This document shows, piece by piece, positions 8,702 to 16,575 of a DNA stretch of 64,000 nt (its first letter is position 1; each line of letters opens with the position of its first letter). Position numbers and translations under genes: made by a program. This DNA is from HLUCCA09 sp039822045 (GTDB lineage Bacteria; Pseudomonadota; Alphaproteobacteria; Rhodobacterales; Rhodobacteraceae). The notes beneath the pieces were generated by a model. The model saw nothing but the letters and a program-made list of their open reading frames with translations. It was not told where the DNA came from and made no database searches. Where the stretch lies: positions 62,001-126,000 of the forward strand of contig JBCBMY010000003.1 in NCBI GenBank assembly GCA_039822045.1, in the 5' to 3' direction.

Positions 8702-9259
8702 ATGTCTTTCGGATGGTTCCTCCTGGGTGCAGCCTCCGCTTTGGGCGCGGTCTGGGCCAAGACCCGGGTCGCCGACTTCCCCGCCCAAACCCCGGTCGAC
8801 TACACAGGCACCGGGCCCGCCATCGACATTCGCGAGGCCCTGAACGGCCCAATTCTGTGTGAGGGCGCGATCTATGGCCCGACCGGCCGCGTCGCCGCCC
8901 GGTTCGTCGCCGATTTCGAGGCCAGCTGGGACGGCGATACCGGCCGCATGACCGAGCATTTCGTCTATGACAGCGGCCGCGTGCAAGATAGGGAGTGGAC
9001 CTTCACCGTCGCCGGAACGAAAATCACCGCCACGGCGCCCGATCTCGTCGGCAAGGGCACCGGCAAACAGGAGGGGGCCACGGTCGTCCTGAACTACAGG
9101 CTGCGCCTGCCCAAGGAATCCGGCGGCCACGTGCTCGACGTCACCGACTGGATGTACCAGGTGGAGAACGGAACCATCATGAACCGCAGCCAGTTCCGCA
9201 TGTTCGGCCTCAAGGTCGGTGAGCTCATCGCCACCATGCGCCCCGTGGCAGTGGCCTAA
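8702..9259 (+). CDS. DUF3833 family protein
   Basis: 185 residues, starting two bases after the transporter stop with a strong GAGAGGTGAG site. A short N-terminal hydrophobic segment (about 2-18) without a lipobox Cys is followed by a beta-rich domain resembling DUF3833, a family usually annotated as lipoproteins: ALNGPILCEGAIYGPTGRVAARF, then repeated strands ending in a YQVENGTIMNRSQFRMFGLKVGEL stretch. It belongs to the RpoE-linked operon. The function is unknown; the fold suggests binding of a hydrophobic ligand at the inner membrane. Confidence 0.8.
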   Translation: MSFGWFLLGAASALGAVWAKTRVADFPAQTPVDYTGTGPAIDIREALNGPILCEGAIYGPTGRVAARFVADFEASWDGDTGRMTEHFVYDSGRVQDREWTFTVAGTKITATAPDLVGKGTGKQEGATVVLNYRLRLPKESGGHVLDVTDWMYQVENGTIMNRSQFRMFGLKVGELIATMRPVAVA

Positions 9260-9263
9260 CACG

Positions 9264-9998
9264 ATGCGCGACTGGCAGGGCAAACGCTACTGGATCGTCG
9301 GCGCGAGCGAGGGGCTGGGCCTGGCGCTGGCCCACAAGATGAGCCGCGCGGGCTGTCACCTCGTCCTGTCCGCGCGCAATGCCGACAGGCTGGCCGAGAT
9401 CGCGGCCGAGCTCTCGGGCCCCAGCACCATCGCCCCCTGCGACGTGGCCGACGAGGCGAGCGTTGCCGAGGCCGCCCGGATAGCGGGCGATCTCGACGGC
9501 ATAGTGTTTCTCGCCGGCCTCTACTGGCCCCAGGGCGCCCAAGCTTGGACAGCCGACGAGGTGACCGCGATGTGCGACGTCAACTTCACTGGCCTGGCGC
9601 GCGTCCTGGGCCATGTCGTCCCGCCCTTCGTGGCACGCGACGCCGGCCATATCGTCATCACCGGCTCGCTCTCGGGCTTCCGCGGTCTGGCCGGCGCCCA
9701 GGGCTATGCCGCGTCGAAGGCCGGCACGATGGTCATGGCCGAAAGCCTCTACGCCGATCTTCGCCGCACCGGGGTCGAGGTGCAGCTGGCCAATCCCGGC
9801 TTTATCCGCACCCGGCTGACCGACAAGAATGACTTCGCCATGCCTTTCCTGATGGAGCCCGAGGAAGCGGCCCAGATCATGTTCGAGTTCATGCAGACCG
9901 ACCGGTTCAAGCGCAGCTTCCCCACCCTGTTCTCGTGGCTCTTTCGCGGCGGAAACTTCCTGCCCGACGCGCTCTATTACCGCATCTTCGGCGCCTGA
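9264..9998 (+). CDS. short-chain dehydrogenase/reductase
   Basis: 244 residues starting at ATG 9264, four bases after the DUF3833 stop. Classical SDR motifs: cofactor glycine motif VGASEGLG, catalytic Ser in ITGSLSG, and YAASK. It ends the block matching RSP_1091-RSP_1087 of the RpoE regulon. The substrate is likely an acyl or small carbonyl compound but cannot be fixed from sequence. A 9-bp GC-rich hairpin follows at 10004-10036. Confidence 0.88.
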   Translation: MRDWQGKRYWIVGASEGLGLALAHKMSRAGCHLVLSARNADRLAEIAAELSGPSTIAPCDVADEASVAEAARIAGDLDGIVFLAGLYWPQGAQAWTADEVTAMCDVNFTGLARVLGHVVPPFVARDAGHIVITGSLSGFRGLAGAQGYAASKAGTMVMAESLYADLRRTGVEVQLANPGFIRTRLTDKNDFAMPFLMEPEEAAQIMFEFMQTDRFKRSFPTLFSWLFRGGNFLPDALYYRIFGA

Positions 9999-10003
9999 GG
10001 CCC

Positions 10004-10036
10004 GCGCGGCGGCGTGGCCCCTTGCGTCCGCCGCGC
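10004..10036 (+). terminator. GC-rich hairpin after the SDR gene
   Basis: Perfect 9-bp inverted repeat GCGCGGCGG / CCGCCGCGC with a 15-base loop between the SDR stop and the DUF3775 gene. No T-run follows, so it may attenuate or stabilise the transcript rather than end it. Confidence 0.35.
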
Positions 10037-10076
10037 GCTCGCGCGACCCTGACCCCGTCCAGCATGGGAGAGGGCG

Positions 10077-10400
10077 ATGCTCGAGATCAGCACGGCCAAG
10101 GTGGTGCGCGTCATCGCGCTCGCTCGGGAATACGGGCCCGACAGCGGGCGCCTGACAGACTACATCTCCGGCCTCAACGAAGACGAACAGGTGAGCCTCG
10201 TCGCCTGCATGTGGATCGGCCGCGACAGCTTCGACGCCGAGGATGTGGCAGAGGCGGTGCAGACGGCGCGTGAGGAGCGCACCGCACCCACCGAAAGCTA
10301 CCTCGCCTCGATCCCCGAACTGGCCGATTTCCTCGAGGACGGGATGGAGAAGCTCGGCCTCGACGTGGCGGGCGAGGAAGACCAGCTCAGCCGCTACTGA
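10077..10400 (+). CDS. DUF3775 family protein
   Basis: 107 residues, acidic, with no signal or membrane helix. It begins with a helical LEISTAKVVRVIALAREYG stretch and has EDVAEAVQTAREERT and IPELADFLEDGMEKLG further on, matching the small DUF3775 family of alphaproteobacteria. The function is unknown. It lies 78 bases past the SDR gene behind a hairpin, so it may or may not belong to the RpoE-linked operon. The spacing to the start contains GGGAGAGGGCG as a ribosome site. Confidence 0.75.
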   Translation: MLEISTAKVVRVIALAREYGPDSGRLTDYISGLNEDEQVSLVACMWIGRDSFDAEDVAEAVQTAREERTAPTESYLASIPELADFLEDGMEKLGLDVAGEEDQLSRY

Positions 10401-10435
10401 GCCAAAAAACGGGTACGGGTCGCGCCCGGACGGGC

Positions 10436-10879
10436 TCACCAGCGCTCCAGCGCCGCCTCGTCTTCGTCTTTCGCCGCCACCCAGGTCGTTCCGTCGGCAC
10501 CCCGCTCCTTCTTCCAGAACGGCGCGCGCGATTTCAAATAGTCCATCAGAAACTCGGCCGCGGCAAAGGCGTCGGCCCGATGCGGGGCGGCAGTGGCGAC
10601 CATCATGATCTTTTCCCCCGGCGCCAACGCCCCGTAGCGGTGGATCACGAGCGCCCCGGTCAGCGCCCATCGCCCCTCGGCCTCGGCCGCGATCTTGGCC
10701 AGGGCCTTCTCTGTCATGCCCGGATAATGCTCGATCTCCATGCCGCTCAGCGCGCCGCCCTCATCGCGCACGACGCCGGCAAAGCTCACCACCGCCCCGG
10801 CGCCGGCTTGTGCATCGGCGAACCGGTCCACCTCCGCGCCATAGCCAAAGGCCGCCGCCTGCACCCGGATCTCGGCCAC
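10436..10879 (-). CDS. moaE: molybdopterin synthase catalytic subunit MoaE
   Basis: 147 residues starting at GTG. MoaE signature features are FAGVVRDEGG, EHYPGMTEKAL, the HRYGALAPGE loop and the active-site lysine region LKSRAPFWKKE. With MoaD it transfers sulphur to precursor Z to make molybdopterin in the cytosol. It follows moaD by three bases and so is the third gene of a pgsA-moaD-moaE operon, an arrangement seen in other Rhodobacterales. It is convergent with the DUF3775 gene. Confidence 0.95.
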   Translation of the reverse strand: MAEIRVQAAAFGYGAEVDRFADAQAGAGAVVSFAGVVRDEGGALSGMEIEHYPGMTEKALAKIAAEAEGRWALTGALVIHRYGALAPGEKIMMVATAAPHRADAFAAAEFLMDYLKSRAPFWKKERGADGTTWVAAKDEDEAALERW

Positions 10880-10882
10880 CGT

Positions 10883-11134
10883 TCAGCCCCCCGTCATCGG
10901 CGGGAAGAACGCAACCTCGCGCGCCTGCCCGAGCGGCGTGTCGAACTCGACAAGCTCCTGGTCGACCGCCACCCGCAGCGCCGAGATGTCGGCAAAGGCC
11001 AGCGCATACCGCTCCTCCCGCGCCTTAAGCTCTTCCACCAGGTCCGCGACGGTCGCCGCCTCGGTCTCCACCTTCTCTTTCGGCAGGCCCACCCGCTCCC
11101 GCACCCAGGCGAAATACAGCACCTCGATCGTCAT
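10883..11134 (-). CDS. moaD: molybdopterin synthase sulphur carrier MoaD
   Basis: 83 residues of ubiquitin-like fold ending in the required Gly-Gly (PPMTGG), the point of thiocarboxylation. The ATG at 11134 overlaps the pgsA stop in an ATGA, so this start is preferred over any longer reading, which would overlap pgsA in another frame. It partners with MoaE encoded three bases downstream. Confidence 0.95.
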   Translation of the reverse strand: MTIEVLYFAWVRERVGLPKEKVETEAATVADLVEELKAREERYALAFADISALRVAVDQELVEFDTPLGQAREVAFFPPMTGG

Positions 11135-11799
11135 GCGCTTTCCTCCCTCAGGTACGGCTGCGCCTTGCGGAAATAGTCCCATCCGGTCACCGCCGTCAGC
11201 CCCGCCGCCACCCAAATCAGCGTGATGCCCCCGTACCAGGTCACCTCGAGCAGCGCCGACATCGCGTTCAGCCCCTGCAGATCCTCCGCCTCGCCGGCCA
11301 GGATCGCCCGCCCCTGTTCCTCGCCCAACGCATAGAAGGTCGCCGCCACCAGATGCGCCAGGATGCCTTGCGCAAACAGCACCGCAATCGCGACCATCTG
11401 CACCGTCGTCTTCCACTTGGCGAGCTTGGTCACCTTCAAGGTCCCTGCCACGTCGCCCAGAAACTCGCGCAGTCCGCTGACAAACACCTCGCGAAACAGG
11501 ATCACTGCCGCCGGCAGCAGGATCGCCAGCGCAAGACTGGAAAAGCCCAGCAACACCGCCAGCGCGATCACCACCATCGCCTTGTCGGCAATCGGGTCGA
11601 GCATCGTGCCGAGCTTTGTCTCGACCTGCCAGGCCCGCGCCAGGTATCCGTCGATCCAGTCCGTCGCCGCCGCCCCCACGAACAGCACGAGCGCCACCAC
11701 ATCCGCCGCCGGCCGGGGCAGCGCCAGAAACGCCACCGCAACACACGGCGCCGCAAAGAGCCGCAGGAGCGTCAGGATGTTGGGCAGGGTCAGCCGCAT
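11131..11799 (-). CDS. pgsA: CDP-diacylglycerol-glycerol-3-phosphate 3-phosphatidyltransferase
   Basis: 222 residues with several membrane helices and the CDP-alcohol phosphotransferase motif D-G-x2-A-R-x8-G-x3-D-x3-D: DGYLAR, then G, D and D in GTMLDPIADK. It makes phosphatidylglycerol phosphate, the committed step to phosphatidylglycerol and cardiolipin. At 222 residues it is somewhat longer than E. coli PgsA, with an insert of about 30 residues near 130-165 that looks lineage-specific. It is coupled to moaD through an ATGA overlap and is divergent from the secreted protein at 11892. Confidence 0.93.
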   Translation of the reverse strand: MRLTLPNILTLLRLFAAPCVAVAFLALPRPAADVVALVLFVGAAATDWIDGYLARAWQVETKLGTMLDPIADKAMVVIALAVLLGFSSLALAILLPAAVILFREVFVSGLREFLGDVAGTLKVTKLAKWKTTVQMVAIAVLFAQGILAHLVAATFYALGEEQGRAILAGEAEDLQGLNAMSALLEVTWYGGITLIWVAAGLTAVTGWDYFRKAQPYLREESA

Positions 11800-11891
11800 G
11801 CCCGCTTCCTAGCCCAGATCGCAGGGTGACAGAAGGGCATCACCGGTCCAAGGTGGCGCCATTCTTCCCAATCATAGTCCGGAGCTGCCCC

Positions 11892-12338
11892 ATGCGATTG
11901 ATCCTTGCTGCCCTCGCCACCGCCCTTTCCCTGCCCGCACCCGCCCATGCCGCGTGGGACCTGCGCCAGGCCAGCGGCATCGCCGTGATGGAGCAAACGG
12001 TGGGGGGCGTCACCGTCTCGTTCCAGTGTCTCGGCGGCGTCAGGAACCGCCTGAATGTCAGCTTCGGCCGCGCCGGTGGCTTCCCCGAGCCGCCTCGCGC
12101 CGTGATGCTCTGGATCGAGCTGCCCGATGGCCGCACCGCCCGCCACTCGATGGACAGTTTCGGCGAAGACGGTCAGCTTTCGGCCGAGCTTCTCACCTCC
12201 GACCTCGTCCTGCAGCAGATCCGCCAGGCCAGCGGCCTCAGCTTCACGATTGCCGGCACGGGGCGCGAGATCGTGCGGACCGACGCCAAGGGCACCGGCG
12301 CCTTCCGCCTCGCTGTCCTCGAGCAGTGCGGGTTTTGA
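11892..12338 (+). CDS. secreted protein of unknown function
   Basis: 148 residues starting at ATG 11892 with a clear signal peptide, cleavage likely after AHA at about residue 20. The mature part is a small beta-rich domain with two cysteines (in FQCLGG and EQCGF), able to form a disulphide in the periplasm. I do not recognise the family. It is divergent from pgsA and convergent with uvrC. Confidence 0.7.
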   Translation: MRLILAALATALSLPAPAHAAWDLRQASGIAVMEQTVGGVTVSFQCLGGVRNRLNVSFGRAGGFPEPPRAVMLWIELPDGRTARHSMDSFGEDGQLSAELLTSDLVLQQIRQASGLSFTIAGTGREIVRTDAKGTGAFRLAVLEQCGF

Positions 12339-12344
12339 GCGCCG

Positions 12345-12367
12345 GCGCCCACGTCCGGGCCGGGCGC
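12345..12367. terminator. hairpin between convergent genes
   Basis: Inverted repeat GCGCCC / GGGCGC with an 11-base loop between the secreted-protein stop and the uvrC stop. No T-run is visible, so this is a weak terminator candidate. Confidence 0.3.
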
Positions 12368-12389
12368 GAATGGACAAGGCCGACGCGGC

Positions 12390-14294
12390 TCAGCCCTTTG
12401 CGTGGAAGAAGTCGTAGATCTTCTCGGCCAGGCCCTCGCTGATCCCGTCCACGGCCTTCAAATCGGCAAGGTTCGCCCGGCCGACCGCCTTGGCCGACCC
12501 GAAATGGGCCAGCAGGGCCCGCTTCCGGGTGGCGCCCACGCCGGGGATCTCGTCGAGCGGGGTCGCCCCCACGGCCTTCGACCGCTTCTGCCGGTGCGCG
12601 CCAATGGCAAACCGGTGCGCCTCGTCTCGCATGCGCTGCACGAAATAGAGAACCGGATCGTTGTGGCGGAGCGCGAACGGCCGCGTGCCGGGGCGGTGGA
12701 ATTCCTCCTTGCCCGCATCGCGATCGACCCCCTTGGCCACGCCGATGAACGGCACGTCCTCAACGCCCAGCTCCGCCATAATCTCGGCCACGGCCGACAC
12801 CTGCCCGGCCCCGCCATCGATCAGCAGAAGATCGGGCCAGGCGTCGGATTCGCGGTCGGGATCCTCCTTCAGCAGGCGCTTGAACCGCCGCGTCAGCACC
12901 TCCTTCATCATCCCGAAATCGTCGCCCGGCGTCAGCTCGTCGTTCTTGATGTTGAACTTGCGGTACTGGCTTTTGAGGAACCCGTCGGGCCCGGCCACGA
13001 TCATGCCGCCAACGGCGTTGGTTCCCATGATGTGGGAGTTGTCGTAAACCTCGATCCGCGCCGGCGGCTGGGGCAGGTCAAACGCCTCGGCCAACCCTTT
13101 GAGCAACTTCGCCTGCGCCGTGCTCTCCGCCATCTTGCGCGCCAGGCTCTCGCGCGCGTTGCGCAGCGCGCCCGCGACCAGCTCTGCCTTCTCGCCCCGC
13201 TGCGGAACCAACAGCTCCACCTTGCGACCCGCCCGCTCCGTCAGAACCTCGGCCAGCAGCTCGCGATCCTCGACATCGTCCGACAGGATCATCTGACGCG
13301 GCGGCTCCTTGTCGTCATAGAACTGCGCCAGGAACGCCTGCAGCACCTCGGCCGCGCTTTCCGTTCCGCCTGTTCGGGGATAATAATCCCGGTTGCCCCA
13401 GTTCTGGTTGGCGCGGATGAAGAACACCTGCACGCAGGCCTGCCCGCCCTCCATATGGAGCGCCACGATATCGGCTTCCGTCACCGTCTGCGGGTTGATG
13501 CCCTGCGCCGTCTGCACCTGCGTCATCGCGCGGATCCGGTCGCGCAGGGCCGCCGCCCGCTCGAACTCCATGTCGGCCGACGCCTTCTGCATCTCCTTCG
13601 CCAGAGCCGCCTGCACGCCGGTCGACTTGCCCTGCAGGAACCGCTCGGCATCCTTCACCAGGGCGCCGTACTCCTCTTCGTTGACATAGCCGACGCACGG
13701 CGCCGAGCACCGCTTGATCTGATAGAGCAGGCACGGCCGCGTCCGCGTCTCAAAGGTCGCGTCCGAACAGTTCCGCAAAAGGAACACCTTCTGCAGCTGG
13801 TTCAGCGTCCGGTTGACTGCGCCGGCGCTCGCGAACGGCCCGTAATAGCTCCCCTTCTCGGCCTTCCGCCCCCGGTGCTTCTTGATCTGCGGAAAGGGAT
13901 GGGCCTTGGCGACATGGATGTTGGGAAAGCTCTTGTCGTCGCGCAGCAGCACGTTGTAGCGCGGCTTGAGCTGCTTGATCAGGTTCTGCTCCAGAAGCAG
14001 CGCCTCGGTCTCGGTGCGCGTCGTCAGGAACATCATCTGCGCCGTCTCGGCGATCATCCGGGCGATGCGGGGGCTGTGGCCCGTGGGCCGGGAATAGCTC
14101 GAGACCCGGGCCTTCAGATTGCGCGCCTTGCCGACATAGAGCACCCGCGCCTGAGCATCGAGCATCCGGTAAACCCCGGGCGATCCGTCGAGCGTTTTCA
14201 GATACGCCGCGATACAATTGACGCCTGTCAACGCTTCCCCTGCGTCAACGTGTGTCGTTGGGTCCGATTCGGATCTTTCTCTAGGTTCGGGCAT
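12390..14294 (-). CDS. uvrC: excinuclease ABC subunit C
   Basis: 634 residues with all UvrC parts in order: GIY-YIG nuclease (GSPGVYRM, VLYVGKARNLKARV), a Cys-rich stretch (CLLYQIKRCSAPCVGY), UvrB-binding UVR helices (FERAAALRDRIRAM), the RNase-H-like nuclease (YDNSHIMGTNAVGG and LLIDGGAGQ), and C-terminal helix-hairpin-helix pairs (IPGVGATRKRALL, VDGISEGLAEKIYDFF). It makes both incisions in nucleotide excision repair. A candidate promoter sits at 14325-14352. An AT-rich stretch lies further upstream. Confidence 0.97.
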   Translation of the reverse strand: MPEPRERSESDPTTHVDAGEALTGVNCIAAYLKTLDGSPGVYRMLDAQARVLYVGKARNLKARVSSYSRPTGHSPRIARMIAETAQMMFLTTRTETEALLLEQNLIKQLKPRYNVLLRDDKSFPNIHVAKAHPFPQIKKHRGRKAEKGSYYGPFASAGAVNRTLNQLQKVFLLRNCSDATFETRTRPCLLYQIKRCSAPCVGYVNEEEYGALVKDAERFLQGKSTGVQAALAKEMQKASADMEFERAAALRDRIRAMTQVQTAQGINPQTVTEADIVALHMEGGQACVQVFFIRANQNWGNRDYYPRTGGTESAAEVLQAFLAQFYDDKEPPRQMILSDDVEDRELLAEVLTERAGRKVELLVPQRGEKAELVAGALRNARESLARKMAESTAQAKLLKGLAEAFDLPQPPARIEVYDNSHIMGTNAVGGMIVAGPDGFLKSQYRKFNIKNDELTPGDDFGMMKEVLTRRFKRLLKEDPDRESDAWPDLLLIDGGAGQVSAVAEIMAELGVEDVPFIGVAKGVDRDAGKEEFHRPGTRPFALRHNDPVLYFVQRMRDEAHRFAIGAHRQKRSKAVGATPLDEIPGVGATRKRALLAHFGSAKAVGRANLADLKAVDGISEGLAEKIYDFFHAKG

Positions 14295-14599
14295 TACGCG
14301 GCCGTGATTCCCTGGGATCGCTGCAAAATAGGGGCGATGAGGGCAAGCACAAAGGTTTCCACGGAATCTGTGGACAAGCTTGCGGACAACTCCCCGGGCG
14401 GGTCATTTTTCTCTTGTTTCCTTAAGTATTGATTGGCTTGCCTAAAAAATGGGCAAATAGTCAAGCTATTGAAGGCGAACAGTATTTTTATGAAGCTTTG
14501 GCAAACGCCTGAAAAACTTAACACTTTGTTGAAGGTTCCGTGACAGGGTCCGCGACGGTGCATAACCTGTCTGCCAACCTGTCCGGCCACGTCCGTGCC
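14295..14599. other. 305-bp gene-free region with AT-rich core
   Basis: Between the uvrC start and the end of the SDR gene, both on the minus strand. The stretch of about 14395-14540 is markedly AT-rich against the surrounding genome, with runs such as TTTTTCTC, CCTAAAAAATGGG and AGTATTTTTATG and a small inverted repeat TTGCC/GGCAA around 14438-14457. A sequence close to a DnaA box, TGTGGACAA, is at 14369-14377. I see no convincing ORF or tRNA. It may be a promoter region, an RNA gene or a relic; none is proven. Confidence 0.5.
14325..14352 (-). promoter_or_regulatory. candidate sigma70 promoter for uvrC
   Basis: Minus strand TTGTGC (14352-14347), 16 bases, TATTTT (14330-14325), about 30 bases ahead of the uvrC start. 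The match is moderate and the placement is right. Confidence 0.35.
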
Positions 14600-15373
14600 C
14601 TACAGGGTGCGGCTCTGCCAGTCCAGGTGCTGCGCGCCGTCTACTGCCAGCATCTGACCGGTGACTGACGGCGCGTCGAGGAAGTAGCCGAGGGCGGCGC
14701 AAATGTCCTCGGGATGGGGCGGTCGGCCGACGGCAACGGCCTTGCGCCCGGCCAGAAAGTCCTCGTGGCTCTGGCCCGGATCGGGCAGCGTCCAGCCCGG
14801 CCCGATCCCGTTCACGCGAATGTCCGGCGCAAGCGCCATCGCCGCCGTGCGGGTAAAGGCCCAAAGGCCCATCTTCGCCACCGTATAGCTCATATATTCC
14901 GGCGAGGGCGACAGCACCCGCTGGTCGAGCATGTTCACGACCAGCGCCTGCGGCACCGGCTCGCCCCAATGGTCCATGGGCGCCATCGGCGCCTGGTTGG
15001 CAAAGACCTGCGTCAGGTGCACCGGCACCCGCAGGTTCGAGCCCACATTCCGATCCCAGCTCTCTCGCGTGTGGGCGCGCACCGTGTCGCGCTCAAAGAG
15101 CGAGGCGTTGTTCACAAGCACGTTGAGCGGCCCGCCCAGCCCCTCGGCCGCGCGCGGGATCAGCCCGGCAACCGCGCCCTCGTCCAAAAGGTCGCCCTGC
15201 AACGCCACCGCCCGCCGGCCCATCGCGGTGATCTCCTCGACCACCTGATCGGCGCCCGCGGACGACGAGTTATAGTGCACCGCCACGTCGTGGCCCCGCC
15301 CGGCCAGATACTTCGCCATGGCAAACCCAAGGCGGCGCCCGCCGCCCGTCACCAGCGCCCGTTTCTCCGCCAT
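14600..15373 (-). CDS. SDR of pteridine reductase (FolM/PTR1) type
   Basis: 257 residues from ATG 15373. The cofactor motif is TGGGRRLG (9-16), which fits TGxxxRxG of pteridine reductases instead of the usual SDR TGxxxGxG, with Arg14 predicted to favour NADPH. The catalytic set is Asp150, Tyr163 and Lys167: Asp replaces the usual Ser and the 13- and 4-residue spacings match Leishmania PTR1 (Asp181, Tyr194, Lys198). Such enzymes reduce dihydromonapterin or dihydrofolate. The stop is followed by the AT-rich uvrC upstream region. Next upstream on the same strand is the antiporter gene, 14 bases away. Confidence 0.85.
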   Translation of the reverse strand: MAEKRALVTGGGRRLGFAMAKYLAGRGHDVAVHYNSSSAGADQVVEEITAMGRRAVALQGDLLDEGAVAGLIPRAAEGLGGPLNVLVNNASLFERDTVRAHTRESWDRNVGSNLRVPVHLTQVFANQAPMAPMDHWGEPVPQALVVNMLDQRVLSPSPEYMSYTVAKMGLWAFTRTAAMALAPDIRVNGIGPGWTLPDPGQSHEDFLAGRKAVAVGRPPHPEDICAALGYFLDAPSVTGQMLAVDGAQHLDWQSRTL

Positions 15374-15387
15374 AGTCCCCCCTCCGG

Positions 15388-16371
15388 TCAGGCCAGTACG
15401 ACCCCGACATAAACCACATAAGCGGCCGTCAAGGCGATCCCCCAGGCCCGCCCCATCGGCCAGCGCAGGAACACGAACGGCGCCAGCAACAGCGACGCGC
15501 CCAGCATCACCCACAGATCAAACTGCAGGATCGACCCGGTCACCGGGATCGGCCCGACCAGGCTCGCAACCCCGATGATCGCCAGCAGGTTGAACATGTT
15601 CGACCCGATCACATTGCCAAGCGCCACGTCGGTTTGCCGGCGCAAGGCGGCCATCACCGTGGTGGCCAGCTCCGGCAGCGACGTGCCCACCGCCACCAGC
15701 GTCAGCCCGATCACCGTGTCCGGCACACCGAGCTCGCGGGCGATGTCCGAGGCGCTGTCCACCAGGATCTCGGCCCCAAGCGGCAGCCCGATGAGCCCCA
15801 GCGCCAGAAACAGCGCAACCTTCCAGCCCGGCATCGAGGTGTCGGCGCCCTCGACCTCCTCTTCGTCGTCCGCGTCGCGCCCCGGGTCGCCGATACCGGC
15901 CGCCACAACCGCCTCCCGGCGATGGGCGCGCGCCTCGCAGAGCGCGTCATAGAGAACGCCCGACAGCGCCGCCAGCAGGATCAGCCCGTGCCACCAGGTG
16001 ATCGGGCCCATGAACGCCAGCGCGATGAACAGAAGCGACGCCGCGATCATGAACAGATAGGTCTTGCGCGTCTCGCTGTGCTCGGTGTCGAGCCCCGCCA
16101 TGATCGCCGGCACCCCCAGTACCAGCAGAATGTTGGCCGTGTTCGAGCCCACCACGTTGCCGATGGCGATGCCAGGCGCATCCTCCAGCACGGCCGCCAC
16201 CGAGATCAAAAGCTCGGGCGCCGAGGTGCCAAAGGCCACGATCGTCAAGGACACCAGAAGCGCCGGCACGCCGATCCGCAGGGCCAGGTTCACCGCGCCC
16301 TTCACCAATGCGTCCCCGGCCAGAAGCAGGATGACGAGGCCCAGCCCGGCCAGAAGGACGTCGTCGATCAT
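15388..16371 (-). CDS. calcium/sodium antiporter, CaCA family (YrbG-like)
   Basis: 327 residues, about ten membrane helices in two inverted halves. Each half carries the alpha repeat: GTSAPELLISV with GNVVGSNTAN, and GTSLPELATTV with GNVIGSNMFN; the acidic residues in these form the ion site. A cytoplasmic acidic loop (DPGRDADDEEEVEGAD, about 175-190) separates the halves. It exchanges Ca2+ for Na+ or K+ across the inner membrane. It sits between the zinc-ribbon microprotein and the pteridine-reductase-like SDR on the same strand. Confidence 0.92.
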   Translation of the reverse strand: MIDDVLLAGLGLVILLLAGDALVKGAVNLALRIGVPALLVSLTIVAFGTSAPELLISVAAVLEDAPGIAIGNVVGSNTANILLVLGVPAIMAGLDTEHSETRKTYLFMIAASLLFIALAFMGPITWWHGLILLAALSGVLYDALCEARAHRREAVVAAGIGDPGRDADDEEEVEGADTSMPGWKVALFLALGLIGLPLGAEILVDSASDIARELGVPDTVIGLTLVAVGTSLPELATTVMAALRRQTDVALGNVIGSNMFNLLAIIGVASLVGPIPVTGSILQFDLWVMLGASLLLAPFVFLRWPMGRAWGIALTAAYVVYVGVVLA

Positions 16372-16377
16372 GCAGTG

Positions 16378-16575
16378 TCAGTCCGTCTTGCCACAGGGGC
16401 AAGGGCCGCGCCCCACCCGGAACGCACCGCATTTTGGGCATTTGCGCGGTCTGCGCAGCTTGTTCGCCTTGTCTGGGTCCCTGGGTCGGCCAAGCACGCC
16501 GGGCCAGCGCAGCCGGCCGAACATAGCCATAACCGCCATGAAAATCAGAAAGAAGGTGACGATCTTGACCAGCAC
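16378..16575 (-). CDS. small membrane-anchored zinc-ribbon protein
   Basis: 65 residues from a GTG that shares one base with the S49 peptidase stop (TAGTG), so translation is probably coupled. An N-terminal membrane helix (about 3-20) is followed by a basic linker and a CPKCGAFRVGRGPCPCG zinc knuckle. I have seen similar short proteins next to this peptidase in Rhodobacterales, but the function is unknown. The antiporter follows six bases later. Confidence 0.75.
   Translation of the reverse strand: MLVKIVTFFLIFMAVMAMFGRLRWPGVLGRPRDPDKANKLRRPRKCPKCGAFRVGRGPCPCGKTD

Noticed and set aside
14369..14377. DnaA-box-like TGTGGACAA near an AT-rich island, suggesting a replication origin
   Set aside because: A single box with one mismatch, no cluster of boxes, and no dnaA, parAB or gidB nearby.
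12402..14432. 676-residue open frame antisense to uvrC
   Set aside because: Full UvrC domain order on the other strand explains the lack of stops.
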